This document shows positions 1-9,139 of a stretch of DNA of 64,000 nucleotides, piece by piece. Made by a program: the position numbers and the translations under genes. The stretch's first letter is position 1, and each line of letters starts with the position of its first letter. The stretch is from Reinekea blandensis MED297 (GTDB lineage Bacteria > Pseudomonadota > Gammaproteobacteria > Pseudomonadales > Natronospirillaceae): contig NZ_CH724149.1 in NCBI RefSeq assembly GCF_000153185.1, positions 1-64,000 on the forward strand, written 5' to 3'. The notes beneath the pieces are model-generated. The model did not search any database. It was not told where the DNA came from and saw only the letters and a program-made list of their open reading frames with translations.

Positions 1-2
1 TT

Positions 3-1922
3 GCACCCTTGTGGGGCAATCGTCTGATGCAGTTTCAGCTGAACGGACAAGAGCTGGATGCGGCCAAAGATGACAGCGGTGACCCCGATTTCGAAAAGGA
101 GTTTGGGGATGATGGCAAGGGTTTTGTGCCCGCCAAAAGCGGGACTTACCGCTTTGAAGTGCCGAAAGAGATCACCGATGTTCAGTTTCTGTCGTTTATG
201 ACGGCCGGCGCTGAAAACTACGATATGACGGTGCACAACGTCCGTTTTGACGTCTGGCCAGAAGAAGATCTGCGCCCGCGCCCTTACCTGATTCGCTATA
301 ACCGCCTGGGCTACCTGACCAATCAGCCACAGCCGGTCATCCTGGAGTGGCAGGAAGACCTGAATGCACAAGAGTTACCGCTGACCATTCGGCAAGCCTC
401 ACATGGCGAACGCGTTGAAACCGTAAGCCGTACCCTGGTTTCGGCTGACGCTGGCCTTGCCATTACGCCTATAGAGCTGGAGCTGAGCGAGCCGGATTAC
501 AACACGCTGATCATCCCCGAGACGGTAAAGCGTACCGAACACACCAGCGCGCTGGTCAGAACCCGAACTTCGCTTGATGAGTATGAGAAACAGCGGGACC
601 TGGCGCTGGGCGCGTTTCATTGGTTCGATATGCGTACCTATCCGGGCGCGCACGAGCAGGATCGGCAGGCGACGCTGTACGGCCATGATAAGACCCTCGA
701 TGTGTATGGTGGCTGGTACGATGCCGGTGACTACGGTCGTTACAGCGTCAATGGTGCCTGGAGTGTCATGGTGATGCTGATGTCGTATGTCGCGGCTGAA
801 GACGCATTTCCGGCTGAAATAACACCGCTGACGCGAACGGATGCTGAGCGCCCCGCCTTACTCGATCTGGTGCTGCCGGAACTTGAGTTTTTGCTGAAAA
901 TGCAGCGCGATGATGGTGCCGTTTATCACAAGGTGTCCTCCCGGGACTGGCCATTACTGACGACCTCGCCCCAGCAGGATCAGGACGCTCGTTTTGTCAT
1001 GCCCATCAGCAGTACGGCAACGGCGGATGTCGGTGCAGTGATGAATCTGGCGGCTTATCTGTTCGCCCAAACCGGGCGTGATGCCGATGCCGAATGGGCG
1101 GAACGATTTGCTCAGGCCGCTGACCGTGCTGGGGATTTTCTTGCCAACCATCCTGAGCGCATCATGGTTGCGGATCGTTATGACGGCGCCGAGTACGGCG
1201 GGCCTTACACCGACAGTGACGACTCGGATGAACGCTTACTGTATGCGGTGTCCCGTATGTGGCGGGGAGAACCCTTGGACGTGTCGACTTACCAGTCCTT
1301 GCTGCAGCGTGCCGATGAGCCCCGCTTTGGCGATCAAACACCCGACTGGATGAACGTGAACTTCCTGGCCGTATTTAATGCGTTGATGGCCAGCGAATCA
1401 CCAGAACAATCGTCAACGTTGTTAAAGGTGGTTGAGCAGGAGTTTTCCCGGTTGCTGAACGTTCAGCAACAAGACCCTTATGGGTTGATGATTGCCGGTA
1501 CCGAAGACGAGTTTGACTGGGGCAGTAACGGCGTTATTGCCACCATGGGTACGCAGTTGATGTGGTTGCATTCTTTAACGGGCGAGCAGGATTACCGTGA
1601 CGCGGCCTACCGCATGAGCCACTGGTTTTTCGGTTTGAACCCGCACGGACTGAACTTCACCACCGGAGCCTCACGCTTCAATGTCCGACATCCGCATTTC
1701 CGGCCGCTGGTCTCGCAGGCGGCACCGCAGCCTTATGGTCTGCTGGCCGGTGGTCCGAATTCGGTCGCATTGAAAGGCGATCAGGTGGCCGCGTCCGTGT
1801 CGAACAAGGCGCCGATGCAGGTGTATGTCGATCACCAGGAGAGCTGGGCGACCAATGAAGTGGCGATTAACTGGCAGGCCGCCTGGAGCAGTTATCTGGC
1901 ACTGTTGGTCAACGCCTTTTAA
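3..1922 (+). CDS. GH9 endoglucanase, 5' end outside the window
   Basis: Endo-acting cellulase or beta-glucanase of glycoside hydrolase family 9, an inverting (alpha/alpha)6-barrel enzyme normally exported. The frame is open back to base 3, so the start codon and signal peptide lie upstream. Numbering from the TTG at 9: residues about 1-85 form a beta-rich domain of unknown type, 90-185 look like the Ig-like domain that precedes many GH9 catalytic domains, and 195-637 are the catalytic domain. Visible active-site signatures are GGWYDAGDYGRY (Asp238 and Asp241, base and nucleophile-water residues), the histidine segment FNVRHPHFRP near the C-terminus, and DHQESWATNEVAINW, with Glu617 as probable catalytic acid. 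No cellulose-binding module follows the catalytic domain. A family-5 solute-binding protein gene follows, which fits beta-glucan oligomer use. GH9 assignment is firm; exact substrate (cellulose, mixed-linkage glucan or xyloglucan) is not. Confidence 0.93.
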   Translation, partial: APLWGNRLMQFQLNGQELDAAKDDSGDPDFEKEFGDDGKGFVPAKSGTYRFEVPKEITDVQFLSFMTAGAENYDMTVHNVRFDVWPEEDLRPRPYLIRYNRLGYLTNQPQPVILEWQEDLNAQELPLTIRQASHGERVETVSRTLVSADAGLAITPIELELSEPDYNTLIIPETVKRTEHTSALVRTRTSLDEYEKQRDLALGAFHWFDMRTYPGAHEQDRQATLYGHDKTLDVYGGWYDAGDYGRYSVNGAWSVMVMLMSYVAAEDAFPAEITPLTRTDAERPALLDLVLPELEFLLKMQRDDGAVYHKVSSRDWPLLTTSPQQDQDARFVMPISSTATADVGAVMNLAAYLFAQTGRDADAEWAERFAQAADRAGDFLANHPERIMVADRYDGAEYGGPYTDSDDSDERLLYAVSRMWRGEPLDVSTYQSLLQRADEPRFGDQTPDWMNVNFLAVFNALMASESPEQSSTLLKVVEQEFSRLLNVQQQDPYGLMIAGTEDEFDWGSNGVIATMGTQLMWLHSLTGEQDYRDAAYRMSHWFFGLNPHGLNFTTGASRFNVRHPHFRPLVSQAAPQPYGLLAGGPNSVALKGDQVAASVSNKAPMQVYVDHQESWATNEVAINWQAAWSSYLALLVNAF

Positions 1923-1934
1923 TCAGAAAACTCA

Positions 1935-1956
1935 GGCACCACAGGCAAGTGGTGCC
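1935..1956 (+). terminator. Hairpin after GH9 gene
   Basis: GGCACCAC and GTGGTGCC form a perfect 8-bp stem around an AGGCAA loop, 12 bases after the GH9 stop. There is no T-run after it, so it may be a weak or Rho-assisted terminator or an mRNA-stabilising hairpin rather than a classic intrinsic terminator. Confidence 0.45.
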
Positions 1957-2008
1957 ATGGACCTGACAATAACACCCGAAAAGGGGAATAACAGACAGGG
2001 ATGTTCCG

Positions 2009-2029
2009 CTCGGAGGCCGAGAGACTCCG
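2009..2029 (+). promoter_or_regulatory. Overlapping alternative hairpins in the SBP leader
   Basis: CTCGG-AGG-CCGAG (2009-2021) and CGGAG (2011-2015) with CTCCG (2025-2029) cannot form together. They sit about 40 bases before the SBP start. This could be chance or a small structural switch. Confidence 0.2.
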
Positions 2030-2065
2030 TCCGACAACCGTACTAACGATAACGTGGAATCCCTG

Positions 2066-3718
2066 ATGAAAATAAAAACCTGTCTGATCAGCCTGTCGCT
2101 GCTCGCCTCCTGTGCGATAGCCAGTAACGATCTCTCTATCATCCCGACGCAGACCAACGGGTTTGAACGAAACTTTAACCCGTTTGACCCGACGGTCGGT
2201 TCGTTTTACGCCACCGACTTTATCTACGAACCGTTGTGGATTTTTAACGTTTGGCACCCGGAGAACGATTTTCCAAGGTTGGCGAGGTCGGTCAGTGTTG
2301 CCTCCGACTATCGCAGCGTCACCTACACCTTGCGCGACAACGTACGCTGGTCCGACGGTGAGCGTTTTGATGCCGACGATGTGGTGTTTACCGTAAACTA
2401 TGCGCGTAAGCATCCGGATTATCCGGTCAACATCGACCTGTTCGATCCGGCGACCGATAACGGACTGGTCAACGATGTCGAAAAGCTCGACGACTTCACT
2501 GTGCGGTTTACGCTGGTGCAACCCAATGCGTTGGCGCATCAATCGATCGGTGGCTTATACCCATTGCCTGAACATATCTTTTCCAAGATTGATGATCCGG
2601 TGAACCATGCGAACCTGACGCCGGTGGGTACCGGACCTTTTACGGAAGTCGATACCTTCCGCACCACCTATTTTAAACTGTGTCAGAACCCTAATTACTA
2701 TCAGGCGGAACAGGTGCAGATCGATTGTCTGCGTTTTCCACATTATTCCGGCAACGAGCAACTCTGGGCCGCCGCCCGGCGCGGCAAAATTGATTGGATG
2801 GGCCAGGGTATCAATCAACCCGAAGAACAATACACCTCCTATTTGCCGTCAAACAAAGTCTGGCTCGCACCGGGGGCTAATACCAATGTGCAGATTAATA
2901 CGACACGCGCGCCGTTAAACGATGCCCGCTTCCGTCAGGCGTTGAGCATGGCATTGAACCGCGACGAAATGCTCAGCGAAGACACCTTCGGGCTGACCAG
3001 TCCAACGCCCTGGCCGGTGGCCACCGGGCCGGGTTATACCGCCTGGTATGATGCGCAAACGCTGGAACCTTATGCACGATTGATGCAATACAATCCCGGT
3101 GAGGCCGCCGCCCTTTTGGACCAGGCGGGTTATCGGGACACCAATTCGAATGGTTGGCGCGAACTGCCCGATGGCACCGAGATTAACATCGGTGTTGCCG
3201 TGCCCAGTGGTTGGACCGATTGGTTCAATGTGGTGTTGACCATGGTGGATAACTTCCGAGCCATTGGCATTAACGCACACGTTGAAGGCATGGACGAACA
3301 GAAATGGTTTGAGCGCATTCCGACGGGGGATTTTGACCTCTACATGATGTGGACGAACCCCGGCATTACTCCGTGGAAAATATACAATGAGCTGTTCGAT
3401 CCGAACTCGATGACTCCGGGACAACTTGAAAACCAGGCCATGCATCAGTATCGCTCAGAAGACATCGAACGTTGGCTGCAGGCGTTTACCCAGACCAACG
3501 ATCCGACGGAACAGCGACGATTGATTACGCAGATTCAAACTGTTGTGGCCGAACAGGTGCCGGTCTTGTCGTTGTTTGCGAACCCGATCTGGTACGAGTA
3601 CAGCGACAAAGAGTTTGTCGGCTGGGTAACGGAAGATAACCCCTATGTTCGCCCGCAGGTGCATAAAGGTGTCCCGGAGCGACTGATTCATGTATTAAAT
3701 CTGAAACCGCGGGAGTGA
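2066..3718 (+). CDS. Family-5 ABC solute-binding protein, orphan
   Basis: Periplasmic binding protein of the SBP_bac_5 (DppA/OppA) family; family members in saccharolytic bacteria bind cello- and laminari-oligosaccharides as well as peptides. The ATG at 2066 gives a typical signal peptide (MKIKTCLISLSLLASCAIAS) and has GGAA 8 bases upstream; a GTG at 2054 in frame is less likely. Family hallmarks are FNPFDPTVG near the N-terminus, the RDNVRWSDGE and DADDVVFTVNYA stretch, and VGTGPFTEV. It is a clear relative of the SBP at 44101 (same GPxTEV, CxNPxYYxA and IDW patterns). No permease or ATPase gene adjoins it, so it may share the transporter encoded at 45919-49879 or another one outside the window. 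Position after GH9 suggests a cello-oligosaccharide ligand; this is inference. Confidence 0.85.
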   Translation: MKIKTCLISLSLLASCAIASNDLSIIPTQTNGFERNFNPFDPTVGSFYATDFIYEPLWIFNVWHPENDFPRLARSVSVASDYRSVTYTLRDNVRWSDGERFDADDVVFTVNYARKHPDYPVNIDLFDPATDNGLVNDVEKLDDFTVRFTLVQPNALAHQSIGGLYPLPEHIFSKIDDPVNHANLTPVGTGPFTEVDTFRTTYFKLCQNPNYYQAEQVQIDCLRFPHYSGNEQLWAAARRGKIDWMGQGINQPEEQYTSYLPSNKVWLAPGANTNVQINTTRAPLNDARFRQALSMALNRDEMLSEDTFGLTSPTPWPVATGPGYTAWYDAQTLEPYARLMQYNPGEAAALLDQAGYRDTNSNGWRELPDGTEINIGVAVPSGWTDWFNVVLTMVDNFRAIGINAHVEGMDEQKWFERIPTGDFDLYMMWTNPGITPWKIYNELFDPNSMTPGQLENQAMHQYRSEDIERWLQAFTQTNDPTEQRRLITQIQTVVAEQVPVLSLFANPIWYEYSDKEFVGWVTEDNPYVRPQVHKGVPERLIHVLNLKPRE

Positions 3719-3770
3719 TGACAAGCCCGCGAGTGTTTCTTGTGGGAGGCTGCTTACAGGCGCGGCGAGC

Positions 3771-4712
3771 TTAACGCTCGCTGGCCAGCGGCAGATAGAC
3801 GTCAGTGATCATCTCGTGCTCGGACACGTCCGGAAAAAAGCGAACCCGTTCAAACAGAAGTGGGAAGTCGGCCAGGTCGTATCCGGAGCTTGGCAGCCAT
3901 TCGGCATAAAGCGAGTGAACTAAACGCTCCAGTGCATCGTCGCTGCCCTGTAACCGCGCCCGGGCGTAACGTCCGGCCGGAATCGTTCGGCTTTCCATGC
4001 CTTCGAAATCGGCTGGCAACTCGCCTTGGATTTCGCAGGCCAGATCGAATCGGTAATCGTCATCGGTCACCTCATTCGGGTCGTCGTATACCAGATTGAA
4101 TGTCCGGCTATGGCTTGGCGACAAGCCGTTTCGTTTGCGCCAGGCAATAAACGCCTGCAAGGTGTGGCTCAGTCGCGCTGGATTTCCTCGATGCGGCATG
4201 ACGGCCAGTGGAATGGCAGGCATTTCAATGACAGTGACGTCCGGTAACGGTGCTGGCATGTGCTGGTTCCTCAGAGTTTGAATGGGATCGTAGTGTTGTG
4301 CCCAAACGGAAAAGTCCGGTGAACGACGAAAGTCGCTTGGTGCCAGGCCAAAGTGCTTGCGAAACGCTCGATTAAACGCCTCTGGGCTGTCGTAGCCACA
4401 GTCATAACCGATGTTGGTAATCGAATCGCCGGCCCGATACGCCAACCGGAACGCCGCCCTTTTCAGTCGTAAACGCCGGATCAACGTCATCACGCCGAGG
4501 CCGAAGGTCGCGCTGAATAACCGGTGAAAATGAAACCGGGAAACGTGCGTCAGCTGCGCCAGCTGGTCCACACTGAGGTCCTCCTCGAGAGAGGATTCAA
4601 TGTTGGCCAGAACATCTTGTAAGCGGTCATTCAGGTTCAATGGCTGTATCCGTTTGAGTGTGCTGAGCAGTTTACCGGCTGTGAGAGAAGATACCTGATC
4701 ATTCGTGCTCAA
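3771..4712 (-). CDS. AraC-family regulator with GyrI-like effector domain
   Basis: Transcription regulator. Residues about 28-130 hold two helix-turn-helix units of the AraC/XylS type (LSVDQLAQLTHVSRFHFHRL, then ITNIGYDCGYDSPEAFNRAF and the typical FRKHFGLAPSDFRR end). Residues about 155-313 resemble the GyrI/Rob-like small-molecule binding domain. The start is uncertain: the frame begins at a TTG at 4712 without a clear ribosome site, and there is no internal ATG before the first helix. It is divergent from the NIPSNAP-like gene, whose likely start is at 4775, leaving about 60 bases for two promoters, so control of that gene is plausible. Ligand unknown. Confidence 0.85.
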   Translation of the reverse strand: MSTNDQVSSLTAGKLLSTLKRIQPLNLNDRLQDVLANIESSLEEDLSVDQLAQLTHVSRFHFHRLFSATFGLGVMTLIRRLRLKRAAFRLAYRAGDSITNIGYDCGYDSPEAFNRAFRKHFGLAPSDFRRSPDFSVWAQHYDPIQTLRNQHMPAPLPDVTVIEMPAIPLAVMPHRGNPARLSHTLQAFIAWRKRNGLSPSHSRTFNLVYDDPNEVTDDDYRFDLACEIQGELPADFEGMESRTIPAGRYARARLQGSDDALERLVHSLYAEWLPSSGYDLADFPLLFERVRFFPDVSEHEMITDVYLPLASER

Positions 4713-4774
4713 TGTTCAGGACAGGCGTAGTCGATTCGGTTAAGGTAACCAAAAACCCCGGTCAGGAATACGCC

Positions 4775-5164
4775 ATGTTTTATCGCCGTAAGCACTATGT
4801 CATTCGGGATCATTTCGTCGATGATTTTAACCGGTTGTTCACTGACATCAATTTGCCGAACCAGTTGAAACATGGCGCCCGTCTGATCGGTCGATGGATG
4901 ATGCCACTCGACAACGGCGACGTGGAAGTCTTTGCCATCTGGGAATATGACTCTGAAGCGGCTTATGAGCGCATCGAGCAAAGTGTCCGTGCCGATACCG
5001 AACATGGTGATCGGATTCGACAATGGTTCGCCGAACGCGGTGGTCGCGAGCATCTGTCCAATACTGCCTTTGTTTCCATTCGCAATGACATTCTGACCGA
5101 TACCGTCACGCCGCATCGGCTGACTGAGACACAGCCGGAGGCCGGCATCGATGCAATACACTGA
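4775..5164 (+). CDS. NIPSNAP-like small protein
   Basis: A 129-residue protein resembling the NIPSNAP family of dimeric alpha/beta-barrel proteins; biochemical role unknown. The frame extends to an ATG at 4712 that overlaps the start of the divergent AraC gene, but the ATG at 4775 has AGGA about 7 bases upstream and begins right at the conserved part (MFYRRKHYVIRDHF), so I prefer it. IGRWMMPLDNGDVEVFAIWEY followed by a tyrosine-containing helix is typical of the family. Its 3' end overlaps the Nudix gene by 14 bases, so the two are probably co-transcribed. No signal peptide or membrane segment. Confidence 0.65.
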   Translation: MFYRRKHYVIRDHFVDDFNRLFTDINLPNQLKHGARLIGRWMMPLDNGDVEVFAIWEYDSEAAYERIEQSVRADTEHGDRIRQWFAERGGREHLSNTAFVSIRNDILTDTVTPHRLTETQPEAGIDAIH

Positions 5165-5621
5165 ACGCCATCATCTTGAAGTTTCTGCGCAAGCGGCGGG
5201 TGCTGTCATTGTTGATACTGATAACCGGGTTTTGCTGGTTCGCGAGCGCGAGGGGACGAAGAAAAATCTCTGGCACATTCCTTCCGGCCGGCTCGAAGCG
5301 GGCGAGTTTCCTGAACAGGCCGCACAACGTGAAGTGTTTGAAGAGACCGGTTTGCGGCTCTCCTTTGATCATTTCCTGAAAACGTACGTTGGCTGTTTTG
5401 ACGACGGTGCTCTGGTACTGCGCCACGTTTGGTTAGCGACTTTGCCTGTAAACGCAGAACCTAAATCTGCGTTGCCGGATGAAATTGCTGAAGTGCGGTT
5501 ATTCAGCTGGGAAGACGTTGACCAGCTTTACCAACAGGGTCAGTTGCGAATGCACCAGACCTGGCTGATGGTGAACGACGCGCGCCGGTTTTTACGTGAG
5601 CCGCCGGAGCGACCATGCTGA
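5151..5621 (+). CDS. Nudix hydrolase
   Basis: Hydrolase of a nucleoside-diphosphate-linked substrate, 156 residues, cytoplasmic. The Nudix box is complete: GRLEAGEFPEQAAQREVFEE followed by TGL, matching GX5EX7REUXEEXGU. The preceding NLWHIPSGRLE segment is usual for the fold. It overlaps the NIPSNAP-like gene by 14 bases, suggesting translational coupling. Nothing in the sequence shows which substrate is used. Confidence 0.88.
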   Translation: MQYTERHHLEVSAQAAGAVIVDTDNRVLLVREREGTKKNLWHIPSGRLEAGEFPEQAAQREVFEETGLRLSFDHFLKTYVGCFDDGALVLRHVWLATLPVNAEPKSALPDEIAEVRLFSWEDVDQLYQQGQLRMHQTWLMVNDARRFLREPPERPC

Positions 5622-5623
5622 AA

Positions 5624-5653
5624 ACGCCCGGGGTCGCGCGCGACCCGGGGCGT
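5624..5653 (-). terminator. Intrinsic terminator for the pectate lyase gene
   Basis: A GC-rich inverted repeat: ACGCCC-G-GGGTCGCG with CGCGACCC-G-GGGCGT, about 14 pairs with one G-G mismatch. Read on the minus strand it ends in TTTT (5621-5624). It lies between two convergent genes and probably serves the minus-strand gene; the stem could also affect the Nudix transcript. Confidence 0.7.
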
Positions 5654-5665
5654 GGAATCTCAAAC

Positions 5666-7828
5666 TCAGTGGGGCACCTGACTTGTTGCCTGGCAGGTCT
5701 CAGGTGCGGCATCGATAACAGTCAGCGCCTCTTGTGCCATTGCTGACAAGTAAGGCGTTTCCCCACCTTTGCCTGCGGTGGCTGAGACATACGACACCAG
5801 GTCTTGTCCGGCCTCAAATCGATGATTCTGAATCTGACTGTTGGAACGGTTCAAGTAAGCGATCGACATTTCCGGGGTGCTGCCATGTGACGCCGAGGGA
5901 TCACCGGGCTGGCCGATCATGGTGCAGTTTGAGTCGGAAAATGACACCAGGCTGTTGCGGATTTCCAAACCGCCTTCTCGGAAGTCACGGAACAGTTTCT
6001 CCAGGAAGTAAGGCATGTCGTCGCCTTTGTCATTGGCTTCGTCCAGATTATTCAGCACGATGTTGTTTTCAAACAGAATACGACCGCCGACGCGCACGCT
6101 CAGGATATCCTTGCGATAGCCGTAAAACACGTTGTTAAACGCATGCAGTTGACCGCGACGCATCAATGGAACCCGACGCAGGGTGTCATAGCTTTTGTTT
6201 GCGTAGTATGGGTCTTCGGTGATGAACAGGTTGTTGTGCATGGTGGCCGTAATCTGTTCATTGATCGTTCGGCTATCCGATGAGCCCATCAGTCCGGCGC
6301 GTTTCACGTTAATCAGCTTGTTGAACGATAACGTCACATCGTACGCCCCGACTTTAATATCCCAGGCCGAGTCGCCGGTGGTGTCAAAGGTGTTCTGGTG
6401 TATCCAGATGTTGTGCGATTCGCCGGTCGAACGGATCATGTCCGGGTCCAGGTTGTGATCTTCAACGTGCCCGGCACCGCGGAACTCCATGTTGGTGATG
6501 ATCACGTTATTGCTTTCGTGGGTGGACTGCCCGCTGCTGTCTTTGCCGATTGAAAACCCTAAAAACTGCATGAACGCCTGTGTGCCGCGGCCGTCGATGG
6601 TGGTGTTCGAGTCGACCAGCAACGTACGAATCGGTAACGACTTGTCGTTGAGCTTATCGTTGTAAAAGGTGTTCAGGCAGCTACTGGCGGAAACGCCATT
6701 GGCCTCACACCATTGCTCAGGATTTCGGCACTGTTCCGGTGTGGCGTTGTTCAGTGCGGAGAGCACATCGCCATCGTTGCAGTACAGGCTGTGCATTCGA
6801 ATGGCGGTTTCGTCGGCGAAATCGGCTTTATCAAATACAATCCAGTTAGGCGATGGGTCACTGATGGCCGCCAGCAGTTGTTCTGCGACGGAGGCGGACG
6901 CGTCGTTGCGGATGACGACAAGCTGGCTGCCGCCGTCAGCTGCATAGCCGCCGGTGGTGTTTTCGCCAAAACCGATCGGGCGACCCAGCGTCTCCGCCAG
7001 ACATTCGACGATCGCCTGATCGGATGAAAGTGACGATTCGCGCCAGTTGATGTCATCGTTCTGAACCAGGTCGAGGCACACTTGAGCGGGCGTATCGGCA
7101 TTGCCGGAACCGGAGTCATCTCCATCCCCGGAACCGTTATCGCCACCAGTGTTTCCGCCATCATCGCCTGCGCCCCCGTCGTCCTCACCATCGTCCGAAC
7201 AGTTGCCAGGGTTCAGGTTCTGGCCAGCGATGTGCAGGTAATCGATGTTCGCCAGACCTCCGTCTGAGGTTGATTTGAGCGTCACTTGGTTTAGACCGGC
7301 ATTCAGAAAGACGGGTACCTCAGTGGAAAGCTTATACTGTGCCCAGTCGCCCGTGCTGTTTCCCTCGAAGATAACCTGCTCGGTACCGTTCACCAGATAG
7401 TGCCCCGGACGGGATGAATCGTCGCCATTGGCGTAGCGTACGCGAATGAGATAGGTGCCGGCGTCTTGCGCGTTGATTGACCAGCGAATCTCGCTGCCCA
7501 TTGCATTGTCGGTGTTGGCATACCCCAACCCGGTAAAGCCGAGATGCTCCTGCTCGATGACGCCGTCAACCTGACAAAACCCGGAATGGTTTTCCTGAAG
7601 GATAAGAAACGTTGTTGGGTCGCTGTTGTCGTCATCGGTTCCTTCGTCATCTCCCTGATCATTGTCGTTGTCGCCGCCGTTATCATTGCCGCTGTTGATG
7701 TCAGCATCGTTATCGACAGGCTCTTCCAGTTGCGGTAAATCGGAAACGTTTTCGCCGAGATCAATTTGAAAGTCGCACCCGGCAAAGGCGAGCAGAGCGC
7801 TCAATGCGACGATGGTTCGGAATGTCAT
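5666..7828 (-). CDS. PL1 pectate lyase lipoprotein with CBM35-like domain
   Basis: Cleaves pectate (polygalacturonate) by beta-elimination, probably anchored to the outer membrane. The ATG at 7828 has AGGGA upstream and gives a 720-residue preprotein with lipobox LLAFAGC (Cys18). An Asp/Asn/Gly-rich linker (about 20-75) leads to a beta-sandwich domain at about 78-207 with the CBM35 pattern GFTGLGYANTDN...IRVRYANGD...GGLANIDYL. A second acidic linker (208-245) precedes the PL1 parallel beta-helix at about 250-720, seen from SHNIWIHQNTFD, the following calcium-site region, and RVPLMR (about 552-557), the RxPxxR catalytic arginine motif. Flanked by convergent Nudix and divergent acetyltransferase genes, so transcribed alone. 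Confidence 0.92.
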   Translation of the reverse strand: MTFRTIVALSALLAFAGCDFQIDLGENVSDLPQLEEPVDNDADINSGNDNGGDNDNDQGDDEGTDDDNSDPTTFLILQENHSGFCQVDGVIEQEHLGFTGLGYANTDNAMGSEIRWSINAQDAGTYLIRVRYANGDDSSRPGHYLVNGTEQVIFEGNSTGDWAQYKLSTEVPVFLNAGLNQVTLKSTSDGGLANIDYLHIAGQNLNPGNCSDDGEDDGGAGDDGGNTGGDNGSGDGDDSGSGNADTPAQVCLDLVQNDDINWRESSLSSDQAIVECLAETLGRPIGFGENTTGGYAADGGSQLVVIRNDASASVAEQLLAAISDPSPNWIVFDKADFADETAIRMHSLYCNDGDVLSALNNATPEQCRNPEQWCEANGVSASSCLNTFYNDKLNDKSLPIRTLLVDSNTTIDGRGTQAFMQFLGFSIGKDSSGQSTHESNNVIITNMEFRGAGHVEDHNLDPDMIRSTGESHNIWIHQNTFDTTGDSAWDIKVGAYDVTLSFNKLINVKRAGLMGSSDSRTINEQITATMHNNLFITEDPYYANKSYDTLRRVPLMRRGQLHAFNNVFYGYRKDILSVRVGGRILFENNIVLNNLDEANDKGDDMPYFLEKLFRDFREGGLEIRNSLVSFSDSNCTMIGQPGDPSASHGSTPEMSIAYLNRSNSQIQNHRFEAGQDLVSYVSATAGKGGETPYLSAMAQEALTVIDAAPETCQATSQVPH

Positions 7829-8128
7829 GATGTGTCCCTGTGGTGTCATTCGTAAAATTGGTTTTGAAAAGAAATACCAAAAAAGGCGACATTCAGCTGA
7901 GGAAAACGGCTGTTTTGTGGGGTAGGTCGGTGGTTTTCCGGGACTTTTATGCGAAAGTGTGAACTATGTAAGAATTTTAGAGATAACGAACACTTCAGGG
8001 GTTTTGATTCGACAGTCTTATTGTCCATTTTGGTCGTTGGATTATCCATATTGGGTGACCGTTTGTGGAACGACTGTGATTTGATAAGACGTCCGGCGCT
8101 CGTTTTTAACGCCCAATAAGGAAACAGA

Positions 8129-8536
8129 ATGATTAAACTCAGGACTGAAGTTCCAACCGTCGACACCTACATCAAGGTGCGACTGGCCGCTGGCCTGTCA
8201 CGGAAATCCGAAGAGGCCGCTCGACTCGCCTTACCAAATTCGCTCTTTGCCGTCACGGTTTATGACGATGACAAACCCATTGGCATTGGTCGGGTGATTG
8301 GCGATGGCGGCTGCTTTTTTGAAATCACCGACATGGCGGTGTTGCCCGATTATCAGGGACAGGGCATCGGTCGCCAGATCATGACGGCTTTGGTGGACTG
8401 GTTAAAAACAAACGCGCCATCGACGGCCTATGTCAGTTTGATGGCCGACCATGGTACGCCGGATTTTTATGAGCGCTTTGGCTTTACCAAAGCGTCGTTG
8501 CCTAAATCGTCGGGCATGTACTTACGAATTCCATGA
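8129..8536 (+). CDS. GNAT acetyltransferase
   Basis: Small (135-residue) Gcn5-related N-acetyltransferase using acetyl-CoA. The core motif A is clear: ITDMAVLPDYQGQGIGRQIM, with the Q/R-x-x-G-x-G pyrophosphate loop, and the C-terminal YERFGFTK is the usual motif B. The start has AAGGAA about 7 bases upstream. The stop overlaps the start of the next gene in an ATGA, so the two are translationally coupled. Acceptor substrate unknown. Confidence 0.88.
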   Translation: MIKLRTEVPTVDTYIKVRLAAGLSRKSEEAARLALPNSLFAVTVYDDDKPIGIGRVIGDGGCFFEITDMAVLPDYQGQGIGRQIMTALVDWLKTNAPSTAYVSLMADHGTPDFYERFGFTKASLPKSSGMYLRIP

Positions 8537-9093
8537 AGCCGAACATTTCTACATTCACGTTTGGCGGAACGCGTCCGGGTCCGGTTTCTGTTTATTTGCA
8601 TGGCAAAGGTGGCTTTGGAAACACGGCCGGGCTTTACGAGTATGAGGATTTTCCGCGACTGCTCCGGGATGGAACGTATCAGCCGGCTTGTCCGTTTGTT
8701 GTGCTTCATGCGCAGTCGGGAGAGCACTGGAACCTGGCAGAGTTAAATGATGTTCTTCATCTTATTGCTCGCCAGTATCCGGACCGTAGTATTCATTTGA
8801 TGGGCTACAGCCGTGGTGGAACGGCTGTCTATCGGTATCTGAACACTTATCCGGATACCCCTGTTGCCAGTGCGACCATCATCAATGCACGGTTAGTTGC
8901 AAACTATGCGGGATTGAAACCCATCAGGTTGTTTCATGCCGTCGATGATCATTCCGAACCTGTTGAACGTGTTCAGAACTTTGTTGATCAGCAATCTCAA
9001 CGTCACGTTTTGGTTACGTTAACGGTGACAGCGGGCAACCATTTTAATATCGGCCAGGTTGCACGTCAGCTACTGACCGAGCTGGCGCAATGA
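8533..9093 (+). CDS. Small alpha/beta hydrolase
   Basis: 186-residue cytoplasmic protein of the alpha/beta-hydrolase type. YLHGKGG near residue 21 is a typical oxyanion-hole segment, GYSRGG places the nucleophile at Ser93, an acid follows at Asp138 or Asp139, and GNHFNI supplies His170. It is coupled to the upstream acetyltransferase by an ATGA overlap and lies 46 bases before the GH3 gene. Possibly an esterase acting on acyl groups; no specific substrate can be read. Confidence 0.7.
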   Translation: MKPNISTFTFGGTRPGPVSVYLHGKGGFGNTAGLYEYEDFPRLLRDGTYQPACPFVVLHAQSGEHWNLAELNDVLHLIARQYPDRSIHLMGYSRGGTAVYRYLNTYPDTPVASATIINARLVANYAGLKPIRLFHAVDDHSEPVERVQNFVDQQSQRHVLVTLTVTAGNHFNIGQVARQLLTELAQ

Positions 9094-9139
9094 GTGCTCT
9101 GTTTAGCAAGTTAAACTTCACAAGAAAAGGTTACCAAAG

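Noticed and set aside
33-2100. A possible CBM in the first 85 residues of the GH9 fragment
   Set aside because: The domain is cut by the window and shows no clear CBM signature, so it is only described as beta-rich.
7846-8166. 106-codon minus-strand frame upstream of the acetyltransferase
   Set aside because: Lies in the promoter region between divergent genes; composition and lack of ribosome site argue against a gene.
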